The notes: generated from the letters alone by a model not told the origin. DNA of 64,000 nt from Bradyrhizobium liaoningense (GCF_018130955.1 NZ_JAFCJM010000007.1:62001-126000), one strand, 5' to 3'; positions 23,564-33,727 are shown, numbered from the stretch's first letter. Numbers and translations: made by a program.

Positions 23564-24880
23564 ATGAAGTCGAGCGTCACGTCAGCTGTACCGACAAGGG
23601 TCCAATGGAGGATGGTGCTGATTCTGTGCCTCGTCAATGCGGTCGCTTTCATTGACCGAAACGTCCTGCCGCTGCTGGTGCAGCCCATCAAGCGCGATCT
23701 CAGTATCACCGATACAGAGATGAGCTTTCTCATCGGCGCCGCGTTTGTTCTGCCTTACTTCTTCATAACACCATTAGTCGGTTCGCTGGTCGACAAGATC
23801 TCTCGCCGTAAGATTCTGGCGACCGGGATAAGCGTTTGGGGCGCCGCGACGATTTTTTGCGGTTCGTTTGTCAATTATACGACGCTTTTCGCTGGACGCT
23901 TGGGGGTTGCCACTGGCGAGACAGTCTCTGGCCCGGCCGCCTTGTCTCTAATCAGGGACGTCTTCGATGCGGAATTCAGAGGGAGGGCGATTGGTGTTTG
24001 GTCGATGGGCGCGAGCGTGGGCGGCGGCTTGGCTCTGGTTGGAGGAGGCATGATCCTTCTGCTCGTTGGCGATTCCGTGGGATCGTTCCACGGCTGGCAG
24101 GTGGTGTTGATCACTTGCGGGCTCTTATCTCTGCCGATCGCGGCGCTGGTCTACACCTTTCCCGAACCCAAGCGTCGTCCGTCGGCCACCGGCCAGGAAG
24201 CCACAGTGCGGCAAGCATTCGACGACCTGCGCTCACGCTGGATGATCTTCGTGCCGCTTTTTATCGCCAACGGCGCAACGATCATGTTGCTGGTCGGATA
24301 CTCGTCATGGGTCCCGGCGTTTCTCGGACGCACATGGCATATTCCGCCCAGTCAGATTGGATTTGCGCTCGGCTTAATCATTCTGTTCTTGAGTACGGCC
24401 GGCCAATTTCTCTCAGGCTTTGCCATAGATTTCGCGTTGAAACGGCTGGGTAAGCCTGGGGTGCCACTGGTCGGCGCGATCGGATGCGTCCTCATTGCAA
24501 TTCCCGCCGTCGTAGCGCCCTTTAGCAATTCAATTATTGTGACCTGGACGATGCTGGCGCTCTTCAACCTGCTTGCGTCGGCACTATTCACCGTTGGTAC
24601 AACGACCATAGTGCATGTGTCGCCCAGCACAACAATCGGCAAAATTTCTGGAATCCATTTCTCTTGGGTTGGTATCACTGGTTATGCGCTCGCTCCCACT
24701 TTCGTGGCGGTGCTTGCGGATAAGTGGTTCGGCGGTGGATCTGACGCGCTGGTATACGCCCTGGCAACCGCGGGTGGCCTGCTTGCCGCGCTCGGTGGGC
24801 TGTGTTTGATCACCGTCTTTTGGCAGTTGAAGCGAAACTCGGCGGCGACAGTCACATCAGAAGTGAAATACGCGGGATAG
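23564..24880 (+). CDS. MFS transporter
   Basis: A 438-residue major facilitator with about twelve hydrophobic segments. ATG 23564 has GGGGGAG upstream. The first helix contains N-A-V-A-F-I-D-R-N-V, a form common in aromatic-acid and hexuronate porters; the loop 2-3 signature is G-S-L-V-D-K-I-S-R-R near residue 80. It sits in the inner membrane and most likely imports the pathway substrate, or exports an intermediate, using the proton gradient. It lies between the flavin-reductase fusion and the FAD hydroxylase. The direction and ligand are not readable from sequence. Confidence 0.88.
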   Translation: MKSSVTSAVPTRVQWRMVLILCLVNAVAFIDRNVLPLLVQPIKRDLSITDTEMSFLIGAAFVLPYFFITPLVGSLVDKISRRKILATGISVWGAATIFCGSFVNYTTLFAGRLGVATGETVSGPAALSLIRDVFDAEFRGRAIGVWSMGASVGGGLALVGGGMILLLVGDSVGSFHGWQVVLITCGLLSLPIAALVYTFPEPKRRPSATGQEATVRQAFDDLRSRWMIFVPLFIANGATIMLLVGYSSWVPAFLGRTWHIPPSQIGFALGLIILFLSTAGQFLSGFAIDFALKRLGKPGVPLVGAIGCVLIAIPAVVAPFSNSIIVTWTMLALFNLLASALFTVGTTTIVHVSPSTTIGKISGIHFSWVGITGYALAPTFVAVLADKWFGGGSDALVYALATAGGLLAALGGLCLITVFWQLKRNSAATVTSEVKYAG

Positions 24881-25059
24881 AGGTCATGCGAGAGGCCTGC
24901 GATGCGAAAAGATTAGTGAGTACCGATTCCGTCCAAGCTGATCTTTTCGAAAGTCGAAAACACGTCAATCTGCAAAGGTGACGCGCCCGACCGGGGTGTC
25001 ATTCGGCGATCGACCGGCGCTGGTCGCTGCTCACTAATCCAACCAGGGTGGAGATCTTG

Positions 25060-26331
25060 ATGAAGGCAATTATCATTGGAGCCGGGATCGGGGGCCTCAC
25101 TGCCGCGTTGAGTCTGCACGCAGCCGGCATTGACGTTGAAGTCTTCGAAACGGTCCGCGACATCAAGCCGCTCGGCCAGGGTATCAACCTGCAACCGAAT
25201 GCTGTGCGTGAGTTCACCGAACTTGGGCTGGGCGAAGGTCTCGCGGCGACAGCAATCGAAACTTCCACACTATCCTACTACAACAAACTCGGCCAACTGA
25301 TCTGGAGCGAACCACGCGGTCTGCGTGCCGGCTACAAATGGCCGCAATATTCAATTCACCGCGGCGACCTGCAGGCTGTCCTGCTTACGGCGCTACGCGA
25401 ACGGGCCGGCGAGGGCAGTCTTCATGTCGGTTTTCATTTCGAGTCCTTCGATCAGGACGAGAACGAAGTCCGCGCGCATTTCATCGACCGGCAAAACCAG
25501 AGGTCGGCCGGAACGTTCAAGGGAAATATCCTGATTGGAGCTGACGGTATCAATTCCCGGCTTCGCCGGATTTTATACCCCAATGAAGGGCCACCAGTGG
25601 ATAGTGGTCGGGTCCAGTGGCGCGGTTCGGTTATCGCTGATCCCTTTCTGGATGGTCGCACCCAGGTGATGATTGGCCACCGCGAGCAGCGCGCCGTGAT
25701 ATACCCGATGAGCAAAAAGATCGCCGCCAGCGGTAAGTCGTTGATCAATTGGTTGACGGTCCTGGGTGGGCAGTGGACCCTCGACAAGCAAGAGGTCTGG
25801 GACCGACGAGTTCCCAAGGAGCGGTTTTTCGCACCTTTCGCAGACTGGAAGTTCGATTGGATCGATGTCACAGCTCTGATCGAGCAGACCACAGAGATTT
25901 ACGAGCATCCAAAAGTCGACCGCGATGCATTACCAAAATGGAGTTTCGGACGCGTGACTCTTTTAGGTGATGCCGCGCATCCAATGCGCCCGATCGGTTC
26001 GCAGGCGGGTACCCAGGCGATCATTGATGCCAGGGTGCTTGCGAAGGCCCTCGCCGAGTCGCCCCTCGATTCCGCCGGCGCGTTGGTCTCCTACGAAAGG
26101 GAGCGCTTGCCGGTCGTCACTGAAGTCATGCTCCGCAATCGCGCGTACGGGCCTGAAATTGTCATGCAGATGGCTGAGGAAAGAGCCCCCAACGGCTTCA
26201 CGTCCATTGAAGAGATCATTCCGCGCCATGAGCTTGAAAGCATCGCCCGAAGCTTCAAGATCGCAGCAGGCTTCGATCCTGAAATTCTGAATCAGAGACC
26301 ATCGCTGAGTGTTGCCGGATCACGGGTCTGA
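25060..26331 (+). CDS. FAD-dependent aromatic hydroxylase (group A flavin monooxygenase)
   Basis: A 423-residue single-component flavin monooxygenase. The start at ATG 25060 (GGTGGAG upstream) puts the FAD motif G-A-G-I-G-G-L-T at residues 7-14. The D-G motif I-G-A-D-G-I-N-S-R-L is near 160 and the G-D motif L-L-G-D-A-A-H-P-M near 300. The similarity is to salicylate-hydroxylase/PhzS-like enzymes, which hydroxylate electron-rich rings with NAD(P)H and O2. It is followed by fumarylacetoacetase, so its product could be a dihydroxylated aromatic entering homogentisate-type cleavage. That link is inference. Confidence 0.88.
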   Translation: MKAIIIGAGIGGLTAALSLHAAGIDVEVFETVRDIKPLGQGINLQPNAVREFTELGLGEGLAATAIETSTLSYYNKLGQLIWSEPRGLRAGYKWPQYSIHRGDLQAVLLTALRERAGEGSLHVGFHFESFDQDENEVRAHFIDRQNQRSAGTFKGNILIGADGINSRLRRILYPNEGPPVDSGRVQWRGSVIADPFLDGRTQVMIGHREQRAVIYPMSKKIAASGKSLINWLTVLGGQWTLDKQEVWDRRVPKERFFAPFADWKFDWIDVTALIEQTTEIYEHPKVDRDALPKWSFGRVTLLGDAAHPMRPIGSQAGTQAIIDARVLAKALAESPLDSAGALVSYERERLPVVTEVMLRNRAYGPEIVMQMAEERAPNGFTSIEEIIPRHELESIARSFKIAAGFDPEILNQRPSLSVAGSRV

Positions 26332-26443
26332 GCCGCTTGGTTCCCGCGGTCAAGCGGCCCGTGAACTCGGATGTCACTTGATTGTGGGACATAGAATGGT
26401 CGGCCAAAGCGATAGAGTGTCCGTTCTATGAAGGAGGCACTCG

Positions 26444-27763
26444 TTGACTAGTACAGATCTTGATCGTAGCCACGACCCGTTGCGCCTCAGTTGGGTGACG
26501 AGCGCAAATCTGCCGAACTCCGATTTCCCGGTCCAGAACCTGCCTTTCGGGGTTTTCCGCGAAACTGGCTCGGGCAACGCTCCACGTGGCTGCGTCGCGA
26601 TCGGTGGCCACGTCCTTGACGTCGCAGCCGTGTCGTCGCTTCTGGGGGAGGTCAAACCTATCGCGGACACACTGATCGCTCCCGATCTACGGCCGCTGAT
26701 GTCGCTCGCTCCTCGTGCATGGACGGCCCTGCGCCTAGCATTGTCGGACTTGCTGTCTGCGGGGAATGCAGATCACAGGCGTGTTGAGCGGCATCTTCAT
26801 GCAAGCGACGGGGTGGAAATGTTCTTGCCGGTACGGCCGGGGAGTTTCGTAGATTTCTTCGCCTCCATTCAGCACGCCACCAACGCAGGGAGCATTTTCC
26901 GGCCAACCGCACCTCTACTGCCGAACTACAAATACGTGCCTGTGGCCTATAACGGCCGTGCGTCGACCATCGTGGTCAGCGGAAGCCCGGTCAGCCGCCC
27001 GGCGGGGCAGACGCGCGTAGACGGGGAGGAAGCGCCGTCGTTCGGGCCCAGCCAGCGGCTCGATTTCGAGACGGAACTCGGCGTCTTTATCGGCGGCTAT
27101 TCGGAGCGCGGCAGGCCAGTGACGCTGCGGGAGGCTTGGCGACACGTATTCGGCTTCTGTCTACTCAACGATTGGTCGGCGCGCGATATCCAGGCTTGGG
27201 AATACCAGCCGCTTGGACCCTTCCTGGGCAAGAGCTTCGCCACCACGATCTCACCATGGGTAGTGACGGCGGACGCTCTCCGTCCCTTCCGCGTACGCTT
27301 GCGCGAACGCCCGACGGGCGATCCTGCGCCGCTTCCGCATCTCGCTGATGACGGAGATAGCGCTTGCGGTGCGGTAGATGTGATGCTCGAGACGCGGCTC
27401 GCGACGACGAGAATGCTAAAGGAGAACGCCGGCTCCGCAGTGCTCGGCAGGACTTCCACGCGCGAACTATACTGGTCCGTCGGGCAGATGGTCGCTCATC
27501 TGACGAGCAACGGCTGCAATATCGAAGCGGGCGATCTCTTTGGAAGCGGCACGGTCTCGGGCGATGCGGAAGACGCCCTGGGTAGTCTTCTCGAGATCAC
27601 TCGCGCCGGAAAGGAGCCGCTGCAACTACCAGGCGGCGAGCAGCGCACTTTTTTGGAGGATGGCGACGAGATCGTCATCACCGGCCGCTGCGCGCGGAAT
27701 GGCTTCGCACCCATCGGTTTTGGTCGATGCGCCGGCCGTATCACAGCGTCGCCCGCGGGTTGA
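26444..27763 (+). CDS. fahA: Fumarylacetoacetase
   Basis: A 439-residue protein with the two-part layout of full-length fumarylacetoacetase: an N-terminal SH3-like domain (residues 1-120, with F-G-V-F and I-G-G-H) and the FAH catalytic domain. Key stretches are F-E-T-E-L-G-V-F-I-G (metal-binding Glu) near 207, N-D-W-S-A-R-D-I-Q near 243, and the G-D-L-F-G-S-G-T-V-S-G loop near 363. The start is TTG 26444, six bases after AAGGAGG. It hydrolyses fumarylacetoacetate to fumarate and acetoacetate, the last step of the homogentisate route; homogentisate dioxygenase is encoded 4.6 kb downstream. A decayed copy of its 3' end lies at 29745-30070. Confidence 0.92.
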   Translation: MTSTDLDRSHDPLRLSWVTSANLPNSDFPVQNLPFGVFRETGSGNAPRGCVAIGGHVLDVAAVSSLLGEVKPIADTLIAPDLRPLMSLAPRAWTALRLALSDLLSAGNADHRRVERHLHASDGVEMFLPVRPGSFVDFFASIQHATNAGSIFRPTAPLLPNYKYVPVAYNGRASTIVVSGSPVSRPAGQTRVDGEEAPSFGPSQRLDFETELGVFIGGYSERGRPVTLREAWRHVFGFCLLNDWSARDIQAWEYQPLGPFLGKSFATTISPWVVTADALRPFRVRLRERPTGDPAPLPHLADDGDSACGAVDVMLETRLATTRMLKENAGSAVLGRTSTRELYWSVGQMVAHLTSNGCNIEAGDLFGSGTVSGDAEDALGSLLEITRAGKEPLQLPGGEQRTFLEDGDEIVITGRCARNGFAPIGFGRCAGRITASPAG

Positions 27764-27969
27764 AGTAGGTCGTCCCGTCTCTCTGTTGACCACGGTGGCC
27801 AAGAGGTTCGATATCAAAGTGCGGCAGACCTAAGGGTCCAGACCGGTCGGTGTGGCCTGTCCTAGCCTCGGCCTGCTATGAACACGGCGCCCGGAATGAG
27901 AGCTCGGTTGGTTAATTCGGACGGAAGCGAAATCAAATCGGCCGAGAAGATGAAAATCAGCGAGGCACC

Positions 27970-29691
27970 ATGACTCAGAGTGAGAATTCATCAATGCGTC
28001 CCAGGGAGGTTGCGGCGTCCTCGTTTCTGCAACGGTTGGTAGCTCGTGGCGTCGAGTATGTATTTGCCAACGCGGGTACCGATTTTGCGCCCATCATCGA
28101 AGTGTTGTCGGCCGCCGACGGTGACCGGAAGTACCCGACATTCGTGACTGTGCCACATGAGAACCTGGCGATGGCCATGGCCAATGGTTATTACCGCGTC
28201 ACGGGGAAGCCGGCTGCCGTAATGCTGCATGTTACCGTCGGGACGGCAAACGCTATCTGCCAGATCATGAATATGGCGCGTGATAACGTTCCGGTATTCC
28301 TTTGTGCAGGTCGTACGCCAGCAACGGAGACGGGACATGCCGCCTCGCGAGATGTCTATATCCATTGGGGGCAGGAATCGTTCGATCAGGGAAGTATGCT
28401 TCGCGAATACGTTAAATGGGACTACGAACTCCGAGCCGGTCAACCCATCGAAGCTCTAGTCGATCGCGCTCTCGACATAGCAATGAGTGAGCCACGCGGG
28501 CCGGTTTACCTGGCATTACCGCGAGAGGTACTTGCCGACGCAACAGTACCAATGCGACGCGATAGCGTCCGACCACTTGGCGTCTCGTCAAGCGCACCGT
28601 CGAGACATGTCGTGGATCAAGTGTTACGGATGCTGGCCGAATCGCGGTCCCCCCTGATTCTGACATCATCGGCGGGCCGATCGCGAGAGGGAGCGGTCGC
28701 GCTGTCGAGGCTCTGCAGTTCTCAGGCAATTCCGGTTCTTCAGATCAATGCAACGGACGCCAACTTACCCAGCAATCACCTGATGAATCTTGGATTCGCG
28801 CAAGATCCTGGGCTTCATCTTCAGGACGCTGACCTCGTTCTTGTTATCGACAGCGCCGTACCGTGGTTGCCCCGCTTTTCCAGACCCAGGCCAGCCACTA
28901 AGGTGGTGCATATCGGCGCTGATCCCCTAGTGAGCCGCCACCCCTTTCGAGAGTTTGAAGCCGATCTGTTGGTAGCCGGGAACGTCGCAACGACACTTGA
29001 GATGTTAAATGAGTTGGCAGGAACGCTCGAAGATGACGTTCGACGGAAGAGACAGGATCGGATTGCTGCGGAGCGGGCGAAAACGTTGCAAGCTAGGACC
29101 GATCTCGTGCGACGTTCGCGAGACGAATCGCCCATCCACCCAGCGTGGCTTGCGCACTGCATAAATGAGGCGAAGTCCGAAGGATCTATTATTATCAATG
29201 AACTCGGTACTGCGGTGAGCCGCTTGGAGTTTTCGGGGCAGGATCGCTACATTGGAAGTTCGCCGGCTGGCGGACTAGGGGGCGGTCTCGGCACGGCACT
29301 TGGTGCAAAGCTCGCCGCACCAAATAGCGATGTCATTGCGATCGTAGGGGACGGCTCGTACATGTTCGGAAATCCCGTTCCGTTTCACTACGTGCAGCGA
29401 GCACAGAATCTACCAATTCTGACGATTGTTGCGAACAATCACCAATGGCTTGCGGTGAAGCAATCTACGCTCGCCGTCTATCCAGACGGTGCAGCATCGA
29501 GGGTGAACGCCATGCCTGTCCAGGGCCTCGATCCATCTCCGGCCTTCGAGAGAGTGGCGGAATGCTGTCAAGGCTGGGGCGAGGCGGTCGACGATCCAGC
29601 TTTGCTTCCCGATGCGCTAGCGCGCGCCTTCAAGAAGGTGCGCTCGGGAATCCCCGCTTTGTTGAACGTCCATACGCAGCCGATCCGATAA
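27970..29691 (+). CDS. Thiamine diphosphate-dependent enzyme (2-oxoacid decarboxylase/acetolactate synthase-like)
   Basis: A 573-residue protein with three domains. The Pyr domain carries the catalytic glutamate in V-P-H-E-N-L-A-M near residue 62. The middle domain is NAD/FAD-fold-like. The PP domain carries the ThDP/Mg motif G-D-G-S-Y-M-F near 458, closing with N-N about 30 residues later. It lacks the extra features of true acetolactate synthase and is nearest, by eye, to benzoylformate-decarboxylase-like proteins found in degradation clusters. It may decarboxylate an aryl 2-oxoacid to an aldehyde, which the aldehyde dehydrogenase at 36580 could oxidise. This pairing is inferred. Confidence 0.85.
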   Translation: MTQSENSSMRPREVAASSFLQRLVARGVEYVFANAGTDFAPIIEVLSAADGDRKYPTFVTVPHENLAMAMANGYYRVTGKPAAVMLHVTVGTANAICQIMNMARDNVPVFLCAGRTPATETGHAASRDVYIHWGQESFDQGSMLREYVKWDYELRAGQPIEALVDRALDIAMSEPRGPVYLALPREVLADATVPMRRDSVRPLGVSSSAPSRHVVDQVLRMLAESRSPLILTSSAGRSREGAVALSRLCSSQAIPVLQINATDANLPSNHLMNLGFAQDPGLHLQDADLVLVIDSAVPWLPRFSRPRPATKVVHIGADPLVSRHPFREFEADLLVAGNVATTLEMLNELAGTLEDDVRRKRQDRIAAERAKTLQARTDLVRRSRDESPIHPAWLAHCINEAKSEGSIIINELGTAVSRLEFSGQDRYIGSSPAGGLGGGLGTALGAKLAAPNSDVIAIVGDGSYMFGNPVPFHYVQRAQNLPILTIVANNHQWLAVKQSTLAVYPDGAASRVNAMPVQGLDPSPAFERVAECCQGWGEAVDDPALLPDALARAFKKVRSGIPALLNVHTQPIR

Positions 29692-29744
29692 CCCCGGGAT
29701 GAAAGCCGCAGGACGGCCAAGCTTAACGACCGGCCGGTAGAACG

Positions 29745-30070
29745 TATCGCTGCTTGCCTCCGCAGTGTTCGGCAAGGCGTCGATGGACGAACTGTGTCGA
29801 CTATAGTGCAGATGCTCGCTCATCAGGCGAGCAACCGCCGCAACATCGCAGGCGATCTCTTTGTAACCGGGACAGTCCTAGGCGATGCATGCCGCGGACG
29901 CCAAGGCCGTCTTCCCGAAGTCACTCGGACAGGAGTCCATGTCACGCACAGGCGGCGACAGAATATGCTGTTGGAGGGGGCCAGACATCGTCCTCACCGG
30001 GTGGTGTGTCAGCATGGCTTCCGGCCGGCTTTCGGTCGATGCGCCGGCCGCACCACGGCGCCGCCGCGGG
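29745..30070 (+). pseudogene. Decayed second copy of fumarylacetoacetase 3' end
   Basis: The translation Q-M-L-A-H-Q-A-S-N, N-I-A-G-D-L-F-V-T-G-T-V-L-G-D-A and, in a shifted frame, F-G-R-C-A-G-R-T-T-A-P aligns with the last 100 residues of the intact fahA at 26444 (Q-M-V-A-H-L-T-S-N, G-D-L-F-G-S-G-T-V-S-G-D-A, F-G-R-C-A-G-R-I-T-A). At DNA level the block starts at CTCCGCAGTG and is clearly diverged. It has frame changes and no 5' part. It marks an old duplication or recombination in the cluster. Confidence 0.75.
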
Positions 30071-30086
30071 CTGACGTGAGCTGTCC

Positions 30087-30114
30087 CGTGTCACCCGCTC
30101 ATGGGACTGACCAG
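30087..30114 (+). repeat. 28-bp exact direct repeat, copy 1
   Basis: A 28-base block beginning CGTGTCACCCGCTCATGGG is identical at 32275-32302. Copy 1 lies between the fahA relic and the FAD hydroxylase, 115 bases before that start; copy 2 lies 60 bases before homogentisate dioxygenase. A CGTGAGCTG is found shortly before both, so the duplication was longer. It may be a shared leader or operator. Confidence 0.7.
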
Positions 30115-30229
30115 AGCAGCATGGGTCTGCATGATTAGATGCATTTTGCGGGCTCAGCCGGCCTCGTCAAGTGACCGGGGCTGGTCCGTGCCGAGAGCTC
30201 GGCGTGTCGTCACACGAGGAAAGTCTGTC

Positions 30230-31918
30230 ATGTCCAGCGAGCGCGCAGCGTCTGTCCTGATTGGCGGTGCAGGGCCTGTCGGCCTTACGCTTGCACTCGA
30301 TCTTGCTCGGCGCGGCATCGAGGTCGCGATCATTGAGCGGCGTGGTAAGGGCGATGCACCCGACCCGAAGTGCAACCATGTCAGCTCTCGGTCAATGGAG
30401 GTCTTTCGACGGCTCGGCGTTGCATCAAAGCTGCGTAACGCCGGCCTACCCGAAGATTATCCGCACGCAGTCGCTTACCGCACCGCTTTTACCGGGCGTG
30501 AGTGCGGTCGGATCCACATCCCGTGCCGGCGCGACCGCTTCACCGATCGGACCGGTGTAGATTCGAACTGGCCAACGCCTGAGCTCCCGCATCGCGTCAA
30601 CCAGCTCATGCTCGAGCCGATCCTATTCGACTACGTCGCAGCAACGCCACGCGTCAAAATTTACAATCGCGTAGAACTCGAGAGTTTCTCCCAGGATGAG
30701 GGTCAAGTCACTGCCGTTGGCCGCGATCTCGATACCGGAGAGGTCCACACCTATTCCGCCCGATATCTCATTGGATGCGACGGGGCACGATCGACGGTGA
30801 GGCGGGGGCTCGGCATCAAGCTCGAAGGCGACGGAGAATTCATGCGCGTGCAGGCGACCTTTATTCGCGCCCCCCAGCTCATTGCTCAACAGCAGCACGA
30901 ACGAGCCTGGATGACCTACTCGCTCAATCCGAAGCTGAGTGGCAATGTGATCGCGATTGATGGGCGTGAGCTATGGATGATCTTCAACTTTCTCCGGCCC
31001 GACCAATTCGATTTCGATGCGGTGGATCGTGACGGCAGCATTCGCGCAATTCTTGGCGTCAGCCGTGATTTCAGCTATGAGGTGATTTCGAAGCAAGACT
31101 GGATCGGACGGCGCCTGATTGCTGATAGATTTCGCGACCGGCGCATCTTTCTCGCCGGCGATGCGGCCCACCTCTGGGCACCGTATGCTGGCTACGGCAT
31201 GAATGCCGGCATTGCGGATGCGATGAATTTGTCGTGGCTACTCGCCGCGAATCTCAACGGCTGGGCGCCTGCGGCGATTCTCGATGCCTATGAGGCGGAG
31301 CGATGGCCAATCACTGAGCAGGTATCGCATCTGGCGATGTCGCAAGCTGAAGAAGAGACGCGGCGCCGCAGCTCTGTTCCTGCCAACATCCTTGAAGAAG
31401 GACCTGAAGGTGAGCAGGCCCGCGCCGAAGCTGGTCGTGTTGCTTGTGAGACGAATACCAAGCAATTCGCGGCTGCCGGCCTGAATTTTGGTTACTTCTA
31501 CGACGGTTCGCCATTGATCGCTTACGATGGTGGCGCGCATCCGACCTACACACTTGGGAGCTTTACCTCGTCGACGGTGCCCGGGTGTCGTGTTCCCCAT
31601 TTTTGGTTCGACGACGGCCGCTCGCTCTACGACGCTCTTGGGCCGGAATATACCTTGTTGCGATTCGATCCGTCGGTCGATGTCGGCCGAATCGTTGCCG
31701 CCGCGCAGGAGCGTGGATTTCCACTCACGGTGCTTGATGTGGTGTCGAAAGAAGCAGCTGCGCTTTATTCGACAAAGCTGGTGTTAGCGCGACCCGATCA
31801 GCATGTCGCTTGGCGTGGAGACGATTTGCCGAGCGATTCGTTCAGGTTGATAGACCGTTTGCGCGGAGCCTTAGCAGGGAAGGCAGGAGAGGGTGAATAC
31901 CTAAGGCGTATGGGTTAG
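30230..31918 (+). CDS. FAD-dependent monooxygenase, MhpA/phenol hydroxylase-like
   Basis: A 562-residue group A flavin hydroxylase from ATG 30230 (CGAGGAAA upstream). FAD motif G-G-A-G-P-V-G-L near residue 10; D-G motif I-G-C-D-G-A-R-S near 180; G-D motif F-L-A-G-D-A-A-H-L-W near 305. The C-terminal 150 residues form the thioredoxin-like domain typical of the longer members (phenol, 3-(3-hydroxyphenyl)propionate or resorcinol hydroxylases). It probably hydroxylates a phenolic acid, for example a hydroxyphenylacetate, to the ring-cleavage substrate of the dioxygenase encoded next. The exact position and substrate are inference. Confidence 0.88.
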   Translation: MSSERAASVLIGGAGPVGLTLALDLARRGIEVAIIERRGKGDAPDPKCNHVSSRSMEVFRRLGVASKLRNAGLPEDYPHAVAYRTAFTGRECGRIHIPCRRDRFTDRTGVDSNWPTPELPHRVNQLMLEPILFDYVAATPRVKIYNRVELESFSQDEGQVTAVGRDLDTGEVHTYSARYLIGCDGARSTVRRGLGIKLEGDGEFMRVQATFIRAPQLIAQQQHERAWMTYSLNPKLSGNVIAIDGRELWMIFNFLRPDQFDFDAVDRDGSIRAILGVSRDFSYEVISKQDWIGRRLIADRFRDRRIFLAGDAAHLWAPYAGYGMNAGIADAMNLSWLLAANLNGWAPAAILDAYEAERWPITEQVSHLAMSQAEEETRRRSSVPANILEEGPEGEQARAEAGRVACETNTKQFAAAGLNFGYFYDGSPLIAYDGGAHPTYTLGSFTSSTVPGCRVPHFWFDDGRSLYDALGPEYTLLRFDPSVDVGRIVAAAQERGFPLTVLDVVSKEAAALYSTKLVLARPDQHVAWRGDDLPSDSFRLIDRLRGALAGKAGEGEYLRRMG

Positions 31919-32362
31919 CGATGCCGCCACTGACTGTTAGAGGCATCGCGGCCCAACCGGGTAATACAAACAACGGTTGTCCTGATCAACACCACCGTGG
32001 CTCTCACCAATTGCCCGGGGCGGAGGAAGAACTGCCCCCTTGGCATATAGCTCCCCGTGACTGCGGTTCAAGTCGCTCAAAATATCTCCGACAACTTCCC
32101 GCAGGTCAGCAGCAGTGTGGTTCACCGTCGCGCGCTGATCCACCGCATATTTGAACAGCACGTTCGCGAGGCAGAAACCCCTGTCGCCCGCGCAACTGGC
32201 GAACAGTGCACCCGCGCCGGTCAGTCTTTGCCGGCCGTTTAACGGCGTCGCTCGTGAGCTGAACTAAGCCGTTTCGTGTCACCCGCTCATGGGACTGACC
32301 AGGCCGGCGCGGCTCGGCATGATCAACGTCCCGACTCCACGTCCAGACAGGCGTTTCGTATC
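31919..32362. other. Non-coding or decayed stretch before hmgA
   Basis: No protein family could be recognised in any frame, although several frames stay open for about 60-75 codons on both strands. It ends with the second copy of the 28-bp repeat at 32275-32302. It may be degraded gene sequence plus the hmgA leader. Confidence 0.4.
32275..32302 (+). repeat. 28-bp exact direct repeat, copy 2
   Basis: Identical to 30087-30114. It lies directly upstream of homogentisate dioxygenase, so both copies precede genes for consecutive oxidative steps. Confidence 0.7.
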
Positions 32363-33727
32363 ATGACAATCCCTCCCTTCGAGTTCAGTGAGGCCGTCCT
32401 CTCGCCGCGCGACGGTTCACCGGCCTACATGACCGGATTTGAGAACTCTTTCGCGACCGAGGCGGTTCCCAATGCACTGCCTCTGGCGCGGAATTCGCCG
32501 CAAAAAGCGCCGCTCGGCCTGTATGCCGAACAGCTTTCTGGCACCGCGTTCACGGCCCCACGTCACAGTAATAAGCGCACCTGGTTCTATCGCATCCGAC
32601 CCTCTGTCCAGCATGGCCGCGGCTTTCGCCAGGTCGATGCCGGACTGATCCGGACCGCTCCTTGCCGCGACGAGTCAAGTCTGCCGATCGCGCAGATGCG
32701 ATGGGCGCCGATCGCCATTCCGGACGAGCCGTGCGACTTTCTCTCCGGTCTTCGTACCATCGCCACGTGCGGCGATGTGCACCTGCAGTTAGGGATGGCG
32801 GCCCATGTCTACGTCGCAAACCGTTCTATGGAGGACCGCTACCTCTACAATGCCGACGGCGAACTGCTGCTCGTGCCGCAGGAGAACTCGATCCGTATAT
32901 TCACCGAATGCGGGGTCCTCGATGCCATACCGGGTGAGATCGTCATCGTTCCAAAAGGGATGAAGTTCAAGGTCGATCTGCCGAGCGGACCGGCGCGCGG
33001 CTACGTTTGCGAGAACTACGGCAGCTATTTCACGCTGCCTGAACGAGGCCCGATCGGCGCTAACTGCCTTGCCAATCCCCGCGACTTCCTGGCGCCCGTC
33101 GCGCGCTTCGAGGACAAAGAGAAGCCATGCCAGCTTTTCGTGAAGTCGCTCGGCCGCCTGTACGTGACGGATCTTCCGCAGTCTCCCCTTGATGTCGTCG
33201 GCTGGCATGGCAACTTCGCACCAGTGAAATACGATCTGCGCCGGTTCTCGCCAGTCGGATCGGTTCTGTTCGACCATCCTGATCCATCGATCTATACCGT
33301 GCTGACCGCGAGCTCTGAGATCGCCGGGACAGCCAACGTGGACTTCGTGATATTTCCCGAGCGTTGGATCGTAATGGAGGAATCCTTCCGGCCGCCATGG
33401 TACCACATGAACGTGATGAGCGAATTCATGGGGCTCATCTACGGCGTCTACGATGCGAAGCCGGATGGCTTCGTTCCGGGCGGAATGAGCTTGCACAATG
33501 GCCTGATCGCGCATGGTCCGGATGCGGAAGCTTTCGAGAAGGCGAGCCATAAGGCCTTGGCCCCCGAACGTTTGTCGGGGACGATGGCCTTCATGTTCGA
33601 GACCCGTTATCCGCTGAGCGCCACGGCTTACGCTTCACAGCTGCACTTGCTCGACGGCACTTATCCGAACTGCTGGGACGGGCTTAGCCGACAGTTTGGT
33701 GGGAGGAAGCCCTTTGGCTCGACCTAA
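32363..33727 (+). CDS. hmgA: Homogentisate 1,2-dioxygenase
   Basis: A 454-residue protein with the family's usual length and very characteristic sequence: Y-M-T-G-F-E-N-S-F near residue 22, the [10 protein letters not shown] segment near 77, and the iron site [13 protein letters not shown] near 345, whose His and Glu are ligands. The third-ligand region is L-H-N-G...A-H-G-P-D near 380. It opens the ring of homogentisate to maleylacetoacetate with O2 and Fe(II). fahA is in the same cluster, but no maleylacetoacetate isomerase was found in the window. The ATG at 32363 gives the standard N-terminus; an upstream GTG-type extension is unlikely. Confidence 0.95.
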   Translation: MTIPPFEFSEAVLSPRDGSPAYMTGFENSFATEAVPNALPLARNSPQKAPLGLYAEQLSGTAFTAPRHSNKRTWFYRIRPSVQHGRGFRQVDAGLIRTAPCRDESSLPIAQMRWAPIAIPDEPCDFLSGLRTIATCGDVHLQLGMAAHVYVANRSMEDRYLYNADGELLLVPQENSIRIFTECGVLDAIPGEIVIVPKGMKFKVDLPSGPARGYVCENYGSYFTLPERGPIGANCLANPRDFLAPVARFEDKEKPCQLFVKSLGRLYVTDLPQSPLDVVGWHGNFAPVKYDLRRFSPVGSVLFDHPDPSIYTVLTASSEIAGTANVDFVIFPERWIVMEESFRPPWYHMNVMSEFMGLIYGVYDAKPDGFVPGGMSLHNGLIAHGPDAEAFEKASHKALAPERLSGTMAFMFETRYPLSATAYASQLHLLDGTYPNCWDGLSRQFGGRKPFGST

